64,000 nt of DNA from Paenibacillus thalictri (GCF_004307995.1 NZ_SIRE01000018.1:62001-126000), one strand, 5' to 3'. Positions 18,050 to 26,539 are shown, counted from the stretch's first letter. Translations and numbers: made by a program. Notes: a model not told the origin generated them from the letters alone.

Positions 18050-19216
18050 TTAATATGTTCTAGGGGCTAATACATTTAAGATTGTTTTCATATAATTCGG
18101 ATGGGGTGGACGTGCAGGTGCATATGTTTTTATTGCAATTTCTCCATTTGTCGTTAATCCTTTTTTAGGAAATAGATAAGCAGTTAGGAAGCCTGAATCA
18201 GTAAGAAGTTGTGCAACGGTGTTTAACTCTCCCTTATTAAAGGCTTTTAAATTTTTTGTACCAATACCTACGAATGTGACTGGCAAATAGTTCATGTTTT
18301 TGCTGTATATTTGTTCGTCTTTGTTGTATATAACTATACTTTTAATAAGCAATACATAACTATTCATAAAGTCCTTCACGGGATAGCTATTACCTAATCC
18401 ATCCCATTTCAACTCCTCAATCGGCGGCAGCAGCTTCAAATTCGGGTCGTTTGGGTCCTCCAAGTCGATGGCAATCACTTGATCCAATTCCCCGCGATAA
18501 TTTCCATCCGGTGTTTCCACAAACAAATTATCGGGGTCCCAACCGGTGATAGCGCCACCTCCGAAAAACTCGGGCATGACCGTAAACATATTGGTTTTTT
18601 TCATCAGCAGCTCCGCGTTGCCGACGGCGTATTTATCCACTTCCAGCCTCTCACCGGCGTTTTTCCTCAATATGCGATCAACAACCGTAACGGATTGCGC
18701 TCTTGTTGTCGCCTCACCCAATCCAAGCTCTCCACCGTTCAGCCCTTGAATTAAGCCTTGCTTCGCGGCATTAAAGACAAACGCTTTGTCATCCATGTAC
18801 ACTTCCGGTTTTTGCAGTTCCTTCATCGTAGCGCGGACGATGATTCTGGACATTTCTTGCCGAGTGATTGGCCCGTTAATGTCCTGGTTGAAATCCTCAT
18901 ACCGGTGAATCCCGGCTTGCACAGCCGTATTCAAGTATGGTGTATACCATTCATTGCTTGGACTGCTGTCGATTGGCAGCTTTAGCGCCGAAACGGCAAG
19001 TTTGATAAATTCGGCACGGCTGACAGTCCGATCCGGCTTAAACGTTCCATCTTCGTACCCATCGACATATTTGGCTTGTACAGCTTTCATAATTGAATCT
19101 TTGCTCCAATGATGATCGATATCCGCGAATGTGGCTGCACTTCGTACGGAATCAGGCTTCACCATGTATCCGGTAACCATTGCAGCGGCAAAAACAATTG
19201 CCAGCCATTTCTTCAT
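18050..19216 (-). CDS. S-layer homology (SLH) domain protein
   Basis: 388 residues from MKKWLAIV, whose ATG has GGGGAGGA eight bases upstream. A signal peptide (about 1-27) precedes three SLH repeats: FADIDHHWSKDSIMKAVQAKYVDG at about 30-90, WYTPYLNTAVQAGI at about 90-150 and a weaker one at 150-205 (FVFNAAKQGLIQG, then TRAQSVTVVDRILR). SLH domains bind pyruvylated secondary wall polymers, so the protein should sit on the outer wall. The C-terminal 180 residues have no family I recognise. The giant secreted protein starts about 40-75 bases downstream on the same strand, suggesting that this gene provides the wall anchor. Confidence 0.88.
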   Translation of the reverse strand: MKKWLAIVFAAAMVTGYMVKPDSVRSAATFADIDHHWSKDSIMKAVQAKYVDGYEDGTFKPDRTVSRAEFIKLAVSALKLPIDSSPSNEWYTPYLNTAVQAGIHRYEDFNQDINGPITRQEMSRIIVRATMKELQKPEVYMDDKAFVFNAAKQGLIQGLNGGELGLGEATTRAQSVTVVDRILRKNAGERLEVDKYAVGNAELLMKKTNMFTVMPEFFGGGAITGWDPDNLFVETPDGNYRGELDQVIAIDLEDPNDPNLKLLPPIEELKWDGLGNSYPVKDFMNSYVLLIKSIVIYNKDEQIYSKNMNYLPVTFVGIGTKNLKAFNKGELNTVAQLLTDSGFLTAYLFPKKGLTTNGEIAIKTYAPARPPHPNYMKTILNVLAPRTY

Positions 19217-19287
19217 GCAAGTAATCCTCCCCAATTTTGCGCTAGTGTCATTTGCTTTTTAGCCGGTTTTCCCCAATCCTCTACCCT

Positions 19288-19851
19288 TTACCTATACTTC
19301 CGTTTACTGGCGATAGGTTCGCAAACCACGCCATACAGCAGCTCCACAAAATCCATCCGCAGCGCGCCGAGCTCCCCGCGAAGCATGCGGTCAAGCACCT
19401 TTTTGTTGCCCATCGAAGGTTTATAATCGCGCGGCTCGGACATCGCATCGTATACATCGCAGACGGCCACGATCTGCGCCAGCACCCCGTTTCGCCTCGT
19501 TCCCGCCGGATAACCGCTGCCGTCTTCTCGTTCATGATGTCCGAGCACGGCGTCGACAATCAGCGAATCGCAGCCAAGCTCCTTTAACATAACGGCCCCG
19601 CTGTTGACGTGGCCTTTCACCCTATCGTATTCGTCTGCGGACAAACGGCCCGGTTTGGCCAAAATCGATTCCGGCACATGCAGTTTGCCGATATCGTGCA
19701 GCAGACCCGCTCGTACCGCTGCAAGTCTCGTCCCCAAATCGGTGCCCGCATGACAAGCCAGCTGGAACGCCAAATGGGAAACACGCAAGGAGTGGTAGTA
19801 TGTTTCCTCATGATGCCGCCTTAAGTTTTTCATCAGCATATAATCGGGCAT
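19288..19851 (-). CDS. HD-GYP domain phosphodiesterase, stand-alone
   Basis: 187 residues made of almost nothing but an HD-GYP domain. The metal-site HD is in GLLHDIGKLHVPESIL (about 50-65), the second histidine pair in GHHEREDGSGYPAG (about 104-117), and the GYP motif is intact. HD-GYP enzymes break down cyclic di-GMP to pGpG or GMP. The start at 19851 has AAAGG nine bases upstream; an in-frame TTG nine bases further up is less suitable. There is no sensory domain, which is short for the family, and the last 40 residues do not look like the usual closing helices. Confidence 0.85.
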   Translation of the reverse strand: MPDYMLMKNLRRHHEETYYHSLRVSHLAFQLACHAGTDLGTRLAAVRAGLLHDIGKLHVPESILAKPGRLSADEYDRVKGHVNSGAVMLKELGCDSLIVDAVLGHHEREDGSGYPAGTRRNGVLAQIVAVCDVYDAMSEPRDYKPSMGNKKVLDRMLRGELGALRMDFVELLYGVVCEPIASKRKYR

Positions 19852-19959
19852 GAATACCAACCTTTCGATCCGTAAACAAAGCAGATCTTACAGCTTAGAA
19901 ACAATATTACATAATTTTACCATTATGGTCTAGCATTTCCTTTGCCGTTAAAGAGCATT

Positions 19960-20003
19960 AAAAAAACCGCCCATCACACGATCAATTCGTGAATTGGACG
20001 GTT
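19960..20003 (-). terminator. Intrinsic terminator or hairpin
   Basis: ACCGTCCAATTCACGA pairs with TCGTGTGATGGGCGGT (with a G-U pair and two mismatches) and is followed by seven T on the minus strand. It lies in the 300-base space between the HD-GYP gene and ytpI; no gene on the minus strand directly precedes it, so it may stop readthrough from ytoI. Nothing else was seen in that space. Confidence 0.55.
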
Positions 20004-20152
20004 CTTCCGTTCATATTTTAACTTGTGAGTAATAATTTACCACATCATTTGATCTATGGCAAGCTCCAGCATTGATTTTTCATTACAAAATCGATACAGT
20101 TAAAAGAACGGTTTGCGCCAAAAAAGTACAAAGGAAGTGCCTTCATCCGATT

Positions 20153-20443
20153 ATGGAAACAATACGGACCATTTTATTTGCGCTCATCATCGTCTCACTG
20201 GTCATATCGGTTTATTTCAGCTTTCGTTATCGGAGAGAAGCCGATCCGAAACGGCGCGGCATCTACGCCTCGAAAATGAATATTGCGATGGGGATCATGC
20301 TGATGATTATTGCGATCACTCAGCTCTTCTTTTTCACAGATTCGATAACACGAAGAATATTCGGGACGGTGTGCCTGCTGCTTGGCTTGTTTAATCTGTT
20401 CTCCGGCATCCGCAACTATTCGTTATTCTCCCGGAGCAAATAA
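20153..20443 (+). CDS. ytpI: YtpI family membrane protein
   Basis: 96 residues from METIRTILFAL. Three hydrophobic segments (1-21, about 44-62 and 72-87) with a basic loop RYRREADPKRRG between the first two match YtpI of Bacillus. Function is unknown. The start is uncertain: AAAGGAAG lies 15 bases before the ATG, and the frame stays open upstream to 20072. It is convergent with ytoI; in B. subtilis ytpI and ytoI are also neighbours, which supports the name. Confidence 0.78.
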   Translation: METIRTILFALIIVSLVISVYFSFRYRREADPKRRGIYASKMNIAMGIMLMIIAITQLFFFTDSITRRIFGTVCLLLGLFNLFSGIRNYSLFSRSK

Positions 20444-20453
20444 CTGCGCTGAC

Positions 20454-21791
20454 TTAAGGCTGATCGATCACCTGGGCAGTCAGCAGCGCTTTGCACACAA
20501 GCGATTGGGCGTGGAAAATTTCCACGTCCATTTTGCTGAATTTACGGCTGACCTCGATAATTTTCGGCCGTATTTCCACGATACTGTCGATCTGCAGCGG
20601 CTTGACCATATAAAAGGACATGTTGTCCATCACCAGGTCGCTCTTTTTGATATCTTGCACGACACGGTAGGCCGCTTGCGACATCAGTGTGGTCAGCACC
20701 CCTTCCGACACCGAGCCGAAATGGTTGGTCATTTGCGGCGTAACCGTCCCGCGGAACACCAGTTGCCCCTGATTGTCCCTATCTTCGGCAAAGCCGCTCC
20801 AGATCAAATCTTCGAACGTCTCCCCGTTTTGCGGCTGTTTCTGAATATATTGCATCGCTTTGAGCACATCTTTGCGGCTGATGACACCGACAATTTTGCG
20901 GTTGCTGTCCACAATGGGCAGCAGTTCGATGCCTTCCCAAACCATCATATGCGCTGCAGTCGCGACGGAAGTCTGAAGCATGGCGGTGACCGGATTTCGC
21001 GTCATCAGCTTGTCCAGAGACTGCCCGGGAAGCGCTCCGACCAGATCCTTGGGCGCAACCATGCCAATCAAGCGGTTCCATTCATCAACAATGGGAAAAC
21101 GGCTGTGTCCTGTCTTTTCACAAAGCCGCTGCCAATCTGTCAGCGTGTGGTGGCCTTTAAGCGTATATAGCGGCATCTCTTGTCCCATGATATCTTCGAT
21201 CATGAGGATCTTCTTTTTGATAAGACGGTCGTAAATCGCACGGTTGATCATAGAGGCGACGGTAAATGTGTCATAGGTGCTGGAGATGATCGGCAAATTC
21301 AATTCGTCCGCCAGACGCTTCACATTGTCATCTGTGTCGAAGCCGCCCGTGATCAGCACGGCTGCGCCATGCTCCAATGCCCCGAGATGCGCCCCGCTCC
21401 GGTTGCCGACGATCAGCAAGCTGCCGGCATCGATGTACCGCAGCATCGCGTCTTGCTCCATCGCGCCGATAACAAATTTATTGAGCGTTTTTTCAAGCCC
21501 TTCGCTGCCCCCAAGCACGATGCCGTCCACCATATTGACGACTTCGGAAAAAGTCAGCTTATCGATGTTGTGACGCTGCTTTTTTTCCACCCGGACCGTT
21601 CCGATACGCTCCTTGGTGCTGACAAGCCCTTGATTGTCCGCTTCTTTAATGGCCCGGTACGCCGTACCTTCACTGACCCCAAGCGACTCGGCGATTTTGC
21701 GCACCGAAATTTTACTGCCGACCTTCAAACTCTCGATATATTTGATGATTTGCTCATGTTTAGTTGATGATGCGGTAAGCTCCTGGTCCAT
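20454..21791 (-). CDS. ytoI: YtoI family protein: HTH, DRTGG, two CBS and hotdog domains
   Basis: 445 residues. Order: winged helix-turn-helix at about 5-65 (ISVRKIAESLGVSEGTAYRAIKEADNQG), DRTGG domain at about 95-200 (GAHLGALEHGAAVLITGGF), paired CBS domains at about 205-315, and a MaoC/hotdog-type domain at about 330-440 (GTVTPQMTNHFGSVSEGVLTTLMSQAAY). CBS pairs bind adenine nucleotides, so the protein is probably a nucleotide- or acyl-CoA-responsive regulator. Its target is unknown. The ATG at 21791 has AGAGGTG about nine bases upstream; a GTG 12 bases earlier sits inside that site. Confidence 0.88.
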   Translation of the reverse strand: MDQELTASSTKHEQIIKYIESLKVGSKISVRKIAESLGVSEGTAYRAIKEADNQGLVSTKERIGTVRVEKKQRHNIDKLTFSEVVNMVDGIVLGGSEGLEKTLNKFVIGAMEQDAMLRYIDAGSLLIVGNRSGAHLGALEHGAAVLITGGFDTDDNVKRLADELNLPIISSTYDTFTVASMINRAIYDRLIKKKILMIEDIMGQEMPLYTLKGHHTLTDWQRLCEKTGHSRFPIVDEWNRLIGMVAPKDLVGALPGQSLDKLMTRNPVTAMLQTSVATAAHMMVWEGIELLPIVDSNRKIVGVISRKDVLKAMQYIQKQPQNGETFEDLIWSGFAEDRDNQGQLVFRGTVTPQMTNHFGSVSEGVLTTLMSQAAYRVVQDIKKSDLVMDNMSFYMVKPLQIDSIVEIRPKIIEVSRKFSKMDVEIFHAQSLVCKALLTAQVIDQP

Positions 21792-21817
21792 ACCTGCTAA
21801 CACCTCTGTTCGTCTCG

Positions 21818-21834
21818 TACAGTGAAAAACTGTA
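21818..21834. promoter_or_regulatory. Inverted repeat before ytoI
   Basis: TACAGT-GAAAA-ACTGTA lies about 27 bases upstream of the ytoI start, between it and a weak TTACTT-16-TATGAT promoter on the minus strand. Since YtoI carries a DNA-binding domain this may be an autoregulatory site (inference). Confidence 0.35.
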
Positions 21835-21939
21835 GTTCCATCATACCATAATAGGACTTTGAAGTAATATCTCTCCTACTTAACAACCAGGCTTGATGCG
21901 CATTATGTAAAAATAAAATAATATTTATGTAAAAATATG

Positions 21940-21968
21940 TTGAATCATACAGTTTATTGCTATATAAT
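21940..21968 (+). promoter_or_regulatory. Sigma-A promoter
   Basis: TTGAAT and TATAAT are separated by exactly 17 bases, 60 bases upstream of the gene at 22029. The -10 is a perfect consensus. Confidence 0.75.
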
Positions 21969-22028
21969 GGGCTCAAGCGACAAATTATACATAATATTCC
22001 ATAATTTATATTGAAAAGGAGGTTTTTG

Positions 22029-22403
22029 ATGATACTCGAACATACGCCGCTTGCCAGACAATTGGATATCGTCTTTAAGCAACTGAAGGAGGAGCTGAGC
22101 TATTTAAGCTCGGGCACACTTTTCATTCAAATTCGCAATAATTCGATCGGAAAGTTCGGTATCAGGCATTTTCCGATGGAAAGCAGAGGCAGCCAGTTGC
22201 AGATGACAGAAAAAGGACTTTCCGAAGCGCAGTTTATTTCTTTCCATCAAACGGCTAAAGAATCTTTAAAGTTTAAAAAATGGACTCATGGAGAAATATG
22301 CTTCGAATTCGCCCTTAAGCAAAACATGTTGTGTACAAGCATCCAATTCGAATCGAATTACAACATGGCAAATATCCTATCGAACAACGACAAAATATAT
22401 TAA
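22029..22403 (+). CDS. Unknown 124-residue protein
   Basis: The ATG at 22029 has AAAGGAGG seven bases upstream and a consensus promoter in front, so expression is likely. The sequence begins MILEHTPLARQLDIVFKQL and is rich in charged and aromatic residues with mixed strand and helix character; there is no signal peptide or membrane segment. I do not recognise the family. It stands alone between divergent ytoI and a convergent small membrane-protein gene, with a hairpin terminator after it. Confidence 0.7.
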   Translation: MILEHTPLARQLDIVFKQLKEELSYLSSGTLFIQIRNNSIGKFGIRHFPMESRGSQLQMTEKGLSEAQFISFHQTAKESLKFKKWTHGEICFEFALKQNMLCTSIQFESNYNMANILSNNDKIY

Positions 22404-22444
22404 AGGATTTCCCCCGAACTCATCTTAATTATTATCATTTCAAA

Positions 22445-22480
22445 ACAAAACCCCCGAATTCCATGGAGGCCGGGGGTTCT
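22445..22480. terminator. Bidirectional terminator
   Basis: AACCCCCG at 22449 pairs with CGGGGGTT ending at 22478. T-rich sequence follows on both strands, better on the minus strand. It separates the convergent genes at 22029 and 22496. Confidence 0.7.
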
Positions 22481-22495
22481 TATTCTTCAATTTGC

Positions 22496-22774
22496 TTATT
22501 TTCGAAACTGCAGTTGTTTCCGTTTGCCCCGAATCAGCTGTTCCAGCTGCCATTTCTTCATCCGTTTAATCCGGCTGTGTTCCTTGCGCGCTTCTTCATC
22601 GACGCCTAAAATTTCATGCAAATGGGCAGCAATAATCAGCAATGCAAAACAGATCCAAATTACCCCGAAAACAGTCGGCAGCGTCATGCCTTGTCCAATA
22701 TCCAGTTTGGGAATGGCATAAAACAGCATCCCTAAGGCGATCGCCATGTAAACAATATGTTTGGTCCCCTTCAC
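22496..22774 (-). CDS. Small two-helix membrane protein, unknown
   Basis: About 92 residues: basic start (KGTKHIVYM), two membrane helices (MAIALGMLFYAIPKL and PTVFGVIWICFALLIIAAH) and a strongly basic C-terminal tail (RIKRMKKWQLEQLIRGKRK). I do not recognise a family. The start is uncertain: a GTG at 22774 gives the most natural N-terminus, an ATG at 22792 abuts GGAGG, and the frame stays open to 22837. Confidence 0.55.
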   Translation of the reverse strand: MKGTKHIVYMAIALGMLFYAIPKLDIGQGMTLPTVFGVIWICFALLIIAAHLHEILGVDEEARKEHSRIKRMKKWQLEQLIRGKRKQLQFRK

Positions 22775-22876
22775 GGCTTTTCCACACCCCATCCTCCAGA
22801 ACGATTTATGTTCCAAGCTTATGACCGGCTCCCGCAAAATAGAACCAGATCTTAAGGTTTTGCCGGATGAGAGCGG

Positions 22877-23950
22877 CTAACGCGCCACCTGCTTTTTTCT
22901 GCGGAATAACCACGAAATCTTTCCATAACCAGAAGCGAGCAGCCAAGGGACAATCAAAGAGAGCAAAAATCCCGCAATCACAAACAGATCGTAGCTAGTC
23001 TCCTGCACCCGCATAAAATGCGTCCGCCAATATGACAATACCGCCGGATGCACTAAATAAATGCCGAAAGAAGCGGCTCCCAAGCCGATTAATACACGTG
23101 CGAGCCCCGGCGTATGCGCCAGCAGCCAGCGGCCGATCCATATAAATGCAACGCATGCAAACATGGCATACAGCACAAAAAGCAAAGCGTACCACAAGCC
23201 TGATACAGCCAGCAGCTCCAACTGCTCGAGCTCAAACATCGCCGCAAATACGACACCGCATACCATGGCCAAGGCAATAACCCATCCGTAATAACGATTC
23301 ATCCACGCAATGAAGGTTTCGTAATACATCCCAATCGAGCCGCCAAGCGCAAATAAGCTGAAATAATCGATACATAAGGACGAGAAGTGATCGATTCCCG
23401 GACCCCAGTGATTGTAACTGAATGCAGCCGCCTGAATGACCGCGCCGATCAGCCACAGCCACCGGCGGAACCACCCGAGTGCGGTGCAGCCCCACATGAG
23501 CAGCGGAAACAGCAGATAAAACTGCACGATAATAATGATGTAATACAGATGATAAGAAGCATCCGCCCAAGGCAGCAGGTCTAGAAATTCTTCCCCGTCG
23601 AAATGCAGCGGAACGCTGCTGTCGTTATACAGCCATTGATCGTAAAAATAATAAAACAAAGACCAGACCAGATAAGGGATTACGATTTGCTGAATGCGCC
23701 GCCGGTAAAAAACAAGCGCCTGCTTCCCGCTCCAATCGCCCGAGTACCGGTAAAACAGCACAAGCCCGCTTAACATTAAAAATACCGGTACGGCAAAATT
23801 GCTTAACTTATTAATCCCCAAATAAATGCTCTGTCCCGCTCCGCCGAGCTCCAGCTCAACCGTCGCTTCGGAGGTGCCATGTATGAGCAGAACCGCCAAT
23901 ATGGCAAAAGCTCGTACAATTTCAAGCTCTAATAACTTGGTTTTCGCCAA
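22877..23950 (-). CDS. Membrane acyltransferase, acyltransferase-3 family
   Basis: 357 residues with about ten hydrophobic segments. The opening LELEIVRAFAILAVLLIHGTSE carries the R-x10-H signature of the acyltransferase-3 (OafA/YrhL-like) family, which moves O-acyl groups such as acetyl onto cell-surface sugars or peptidoglycan. FAVPVFLMLSGLVLFYRY at about 52-70 is a second family hallmark. The start is TTG at 23950 with AGGAAGGG eleven bases upstream; an out-of-frame ATG in the leader stops soon. The substrate cannot be told from the context. Confidence 0.88.
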   Translation of the reverse strand: MAKTKLLELEIVRAFAILAVLLIHGTSEATVELELGGAGQSIYLGINKLSNFAVPVFLMLSGLVLFYRYSGDWSGKQALVFYRRRIQQIVIPYLVWSLFYYFYDQWLYNDSSVPLHFDGEEFLDLLPWADASYHLYYIIIIVQFYLLFPLLMWGCTALGWFRRWLWLIGAVIQAAAFSYNHWGPGIDHFSSLCIDYFSLFALGGSIGMYYETFIAWMNRYYGWVIALAMVCGVVFAAMFELEQLELLAVSGLWYALLFVLYAMFACVAFIWIGRWLLAHTPGLARVLIGLGAASFGIYLVHPAVLSYWRTHFMRVQETSYDLFVIAGFLLSLIVPWLLASGYGKISWLFRRKKQVAR

Positions 23951-24070
23951 AGCCGTTCATACCCTTCCTAAGTTGTCGTACCCTTTCAAATTGTATCACA
24001 ATCGCTAAACACATAGAAAGCGATTGGAATGTAATTAATAACACTTAAACTCCGCTTACATTCATCAGAA

Positions 24071-24140
24071 TATTTACTTACAATCACTTAAAAATACTTA
24101 TAAACACTTGTTAAAATGAATTAAATGTGGTTAAATGTAA
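24071..24140. repeat. Seven 10-bp phased AT-rich repeats before the deoR-like gene
   Basis: ACTTA (last copy ACTTG) occurs at 24076, 24086, 24096 and 24106, a strict 10-base period. It runs directly into three further 10-base units, TTAAAATGAA, TTAAATGTGG and TTAAATGTAA at 24111, 24121 and 24131. One helical turn per unit would put all copies on the same DNA face. Likely an operator array for the regulator downstream or intrinsically bent DNA. Confidence 0.7.
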
Positions 24141-24168
24141 GCAATCCAGTAAAAGGAAGGTGATTATC

Positions 24169-24942
24169 CTGTATCAGGAGGAGCGTTTGATCGCCATCGT
24201 CGAACACATGAAGATTCACCGGCGCATCAGCGTAGAAACAATCTGTGATTTGTATGGCGTCTCCCGGGACACCGCCCGCCGCGATATGGTGAAGCTGGAG
24301 GAACAAGGGACCATTTTACGGACCCGCGGCGGAGCGATACTGCCGACATTGTCCAAGGATATTCCCGCTTATGACAAACGGCTCGGCGATGAAACCGGCT
24401 CAAAGCGGGCCATCGGCAAACTCGCCGCTTCGCTCATACAGGATCGCGATTTTTTGCTGATGGATGCGTCCACTACGGTCCGCTTCGCCGCTGAAGCGAT
24501 GTCAACCGAGAAAAACGTAGTGGTCACCAACTCCATTCATATCCCGCTTTCGCTCCCAAAAGATAAAGGCATTGCCGTGCATTTGCTTGGCGGCCAATTT
24601 AACCCGGATCACCATTTCATTTATGGGGCGCGAACGCTGGAAATGCTGCATGATTACCATGTCGATAAGCTGCTGCTCGGCATATGCGCGATCACACTCG
24701 ACGGCTTATCCACTCCTTTTGAAGAAGAGGGTTACGTGATCCGTGAAATGCTGAAACGGGCAGACCAGGTCATTTTGCTTGCCGATCATTCCAAATTTGG
24801 GAAAAAGCAGTTTCATACCGTAGCGGGGTTTGAGCAGATCGATATTGTAATTACGGACCGGAAACCTGATCCGGCTTTAGAAGAGGTACTGAATAAACAC
24901 GAGGTTCACATTATGCTTGCGGAGGAGACCATGCCATCATGA
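24169..24942 (+). CDS. DeoR family transcriptional regulator
   Basis: About 257 residues. N-terminal DeoR helix-turn-helix at about 5-58 (ERLIAIVEHMKIHRRISVETICDLYGVSRDTARRDMVKL), followed by the DeoR sensor domain that binds phosphorylated sugars (MDASTTVRFAAEAM, LLGGQFNPDHHFIYG, LLADHSKFGKKQF). The start is unusual: the family N-terminus LYQEERL would begin at a CTG (24169) eight bases after AAGGAAGG; a GTG at 24160 abuts that site. It overlaps a Cof-type phosphatase by four bases, so the pair probably handles a phosphorylated sugar, and the repeats in front may be its operator. Confidence 0.9.
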   Translation: MYQEERLIAIVEHMKIHRRISVETICDLYGVSRDTARRDMVKLEEQGTILRTRGGAILPTLSKDIPAYDKRLGDETGSKRAIGKLAASLIQDRDFLLMDASTTVRFAAEAMSTEKNVVVTNSIHIPLSLPKDKGIAVHLLGGQFNPDHHFIYGARTLEMLHDYHVDKLLLGICAITLDGLSTPFEEEGYVIREMLKRADQVILLADHSKFGKKQFHTVAGFEQIDIVITDRKPDPALEEVLNKHEVHIMLAEETMPS

Positions 24943-25733
24943 TTAAGCTTATTATAAGCGATTTGGACGGAACGCTATTGTCCGAACACAAATCGGTGGA
25001 AGCTGCGGAAATTGAAGCCATTCACAAAGCGAAGCGGGAACAAGTACATTTTTCGTTGGCATCCGGCAGGATGCACTCCGAAATTGCCGCCGTTTTTCAA
25101 GAAATCGGGATGACGGGGCATATCGTCTCGCAAAATGGGGCTTTTATCCAGACCGCGTCCGGCCAAGCGCTGAGATCCGCTTATTTCGAACCTGCCTATG
25201 TGCACGGTCTGATGGAAGCAGGCTCAGGATTTGACGTGCTCTCTGTCATTTGCGCCTTCGATCGTTACATGACCCCTTCATGGAGCCCGGTTGCCGAGAA
25301 AATAAGCCGGCGCATGTTCTCGCCGCTTAACCTGCAGCCCGATGCATTGGAGCGGTTGGGCCTTGACCTGCATTGCAGCAAAATTTCTTATTTTGGTCCC
25401 ATGCAGGAGTTGCTCCGTTTGCAAGCTTTAATCAAGTCCACTTACGGCAGCAAGGTCGATACGTTTATTTCGGACAGCGATTGTCTTGATGCGATGCCAA
25501 GCGGAATCTCCAAGGGCAGCGGACTGGCTATCCTGCTGGACGCACTGGGCTTACAGCGTGAAGAAACCGCCTGTATCGGCGATTCGTTTAACGATGTGTC
25601 CATGTTCGCCGAAGTCGGACATAGTTTTGCTATGGCGGGAAGCCATCCCGATGTGATGCGCCAAGCCAAATACAGCGTAAGCCGTGTAGCCGAAGCGGTT
25701 GAATGGGTGCGGCAATACAACAAGAATCAGTAA
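24939..25733 (+). CDS. Cof-type HAD family phosphatase
   Basis: 264 residues. HAD motif I is DLDGTLLSEH (8-17), motif II lies in the VHFSLASGRM segment (about 36-45), and the C-terminal GDSFNDVSMFAEVG (about 213-226) is motif IV. A type IIB cap sits between them. The family hydrolyses sugar phosphates or similar metabolites. The ATG overlaps the regulator's stop (ATGA), so the two are translationally coupled. Substrate unknown. Confidence 0.92.
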   Translation: MIKLIISDLDGTLLSEHKSVEAAEIEAIHKAKREQVHFSLASGRMHSEIAAVFQEIGMTGHIVSQNGAFIQTASGQALRSAYFEPAYVHGLMEAGSGFDVLSVICAFDRYMTPSWSPVAEKISRRMFSPLNLQPDALERLGLDLHCSKISYFGPMQELLRLQALIKSTYGSKVDTFISDSDCLDAMPSGISKGSGLAILLDALGLQREETACIGDSFNDVSMFAEVGHSFAMAGSHPDVMRQAKYSVSRVAEAVEWVRQYNKNQ

Positions 25734-25758
25734 ACCTGTGTTCAGCTAGGACGGGAAC

Positions 25759-26466
25759 TCATATCAGTTCTACCGTATCATGCAGCGCTGCTATCCCTCC
25801 CTGAACCACCTTGGCGTAAACGCCGAAGTTCGCATCGTAAACTTCGGCGAGATGTCTGAGCAGCTTCGGTTCATAAGGCAGCTCGCTTTGAGCGAAGGTG
25901 GTCATCACACAACGTTCGGTCAGCTCCGTAATTTCCAGCACAACCTCGGTGCCAATCCGCAATTGTCTGCCTATCCAGCTATGCTCCAACGGTTCGTTGC
26001 CGATTACGTTCAGCAGCAGATTGGGACGGAAGCGGCGCTCGTCGATCCGCATATCCGGTAAAGCCCGGCGTAATGAACTTAAGGCCGCTTGGGTGAGAAG
26101 ATGTACCGGCGCGGCGTCAAAATGCGATACCGCCGCTTCAGCCGCCAGCCGGACCGGTTGCCCCAGCAGCTGCGACAAGGCCAGATCCGTCTTGGGGCTC
26201 AGCCCGATACGTTTTGTCCCGTCGGGAAATTCGATGCCCAGTTTCCCGTCCTCGTAGAAGGAACGGAAGCGAAACAAACCGTCCATTTTTGTAAAACGCC
26301 GGGTCGTTTTACCGCTCCCGAATTTACCGTTGTGATCCCGCACCGCATACAACCTGTCGCCTTCCGCTCCGCGTTCGTTCAGAACCACCTGATCGCAGCT
26401 TTCGCCTTGCATGGATTTCACCGGATAACGCCAAAGCGCATCCACAGTACCGATCCGTTCGCCCAT
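25759..26466 (-). CDS. MOSC domain protein
   Basis: 235 residues. N-terminal MOSC_N beta barrel (IGTVDALWRYPVKSMQGES) and C-terminal MOSC domain with TERCVMTTFAQ (about 190-200), where the conserved cysteine of the family lies. MOSC proteins carry sulfur or bind molybdenum cofactor, for example in N-hydroxylated compound reduction. The ATG at 26466 is chosen because AGAGGG lies six bases upstream; two further in-frame ATGs lie within 15 bases. It is convergent with the HAD gene. Other molybdenum-cofactor genes lie 30 kb away (MoaD-MoaE fusion). Confidence 0.85.
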   Translation of the reverse strand: MGERIGTVDALWRYPVKSMQGESCDQVVLNERGAEGDRLYAVRDHNGKFGSGKTTRRFTKMDGLFRFRSFYEDGKLGIEFPDGTKRIGLSPKTDLALSQLLGQPVRLAAEAAVSHFDAAPVHLLTQAALSSLRRALPDMRIDERRFRPNLLLNVIGNEPLEHSWIGRQLRIGTEVVLEITELTERCVMTTFAQSELPYEPKLLRHLAEVYDANFGVYAKVVQGGIAALHDTVELI

Positions 26467-26539
26467 CCTCATCCCTCTCATTCCATTACGATATCGTCCG
26501 ACTCATTTCGCTAAATGGCTTGCAGGCAATGCGTTTCTT

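Noticed and set aside
20382..21170. Plus-strand open frame opposite ytoI
   Set aside because: Shadow of ytoI; rich in His and Arg and overlapping the ytpI end.
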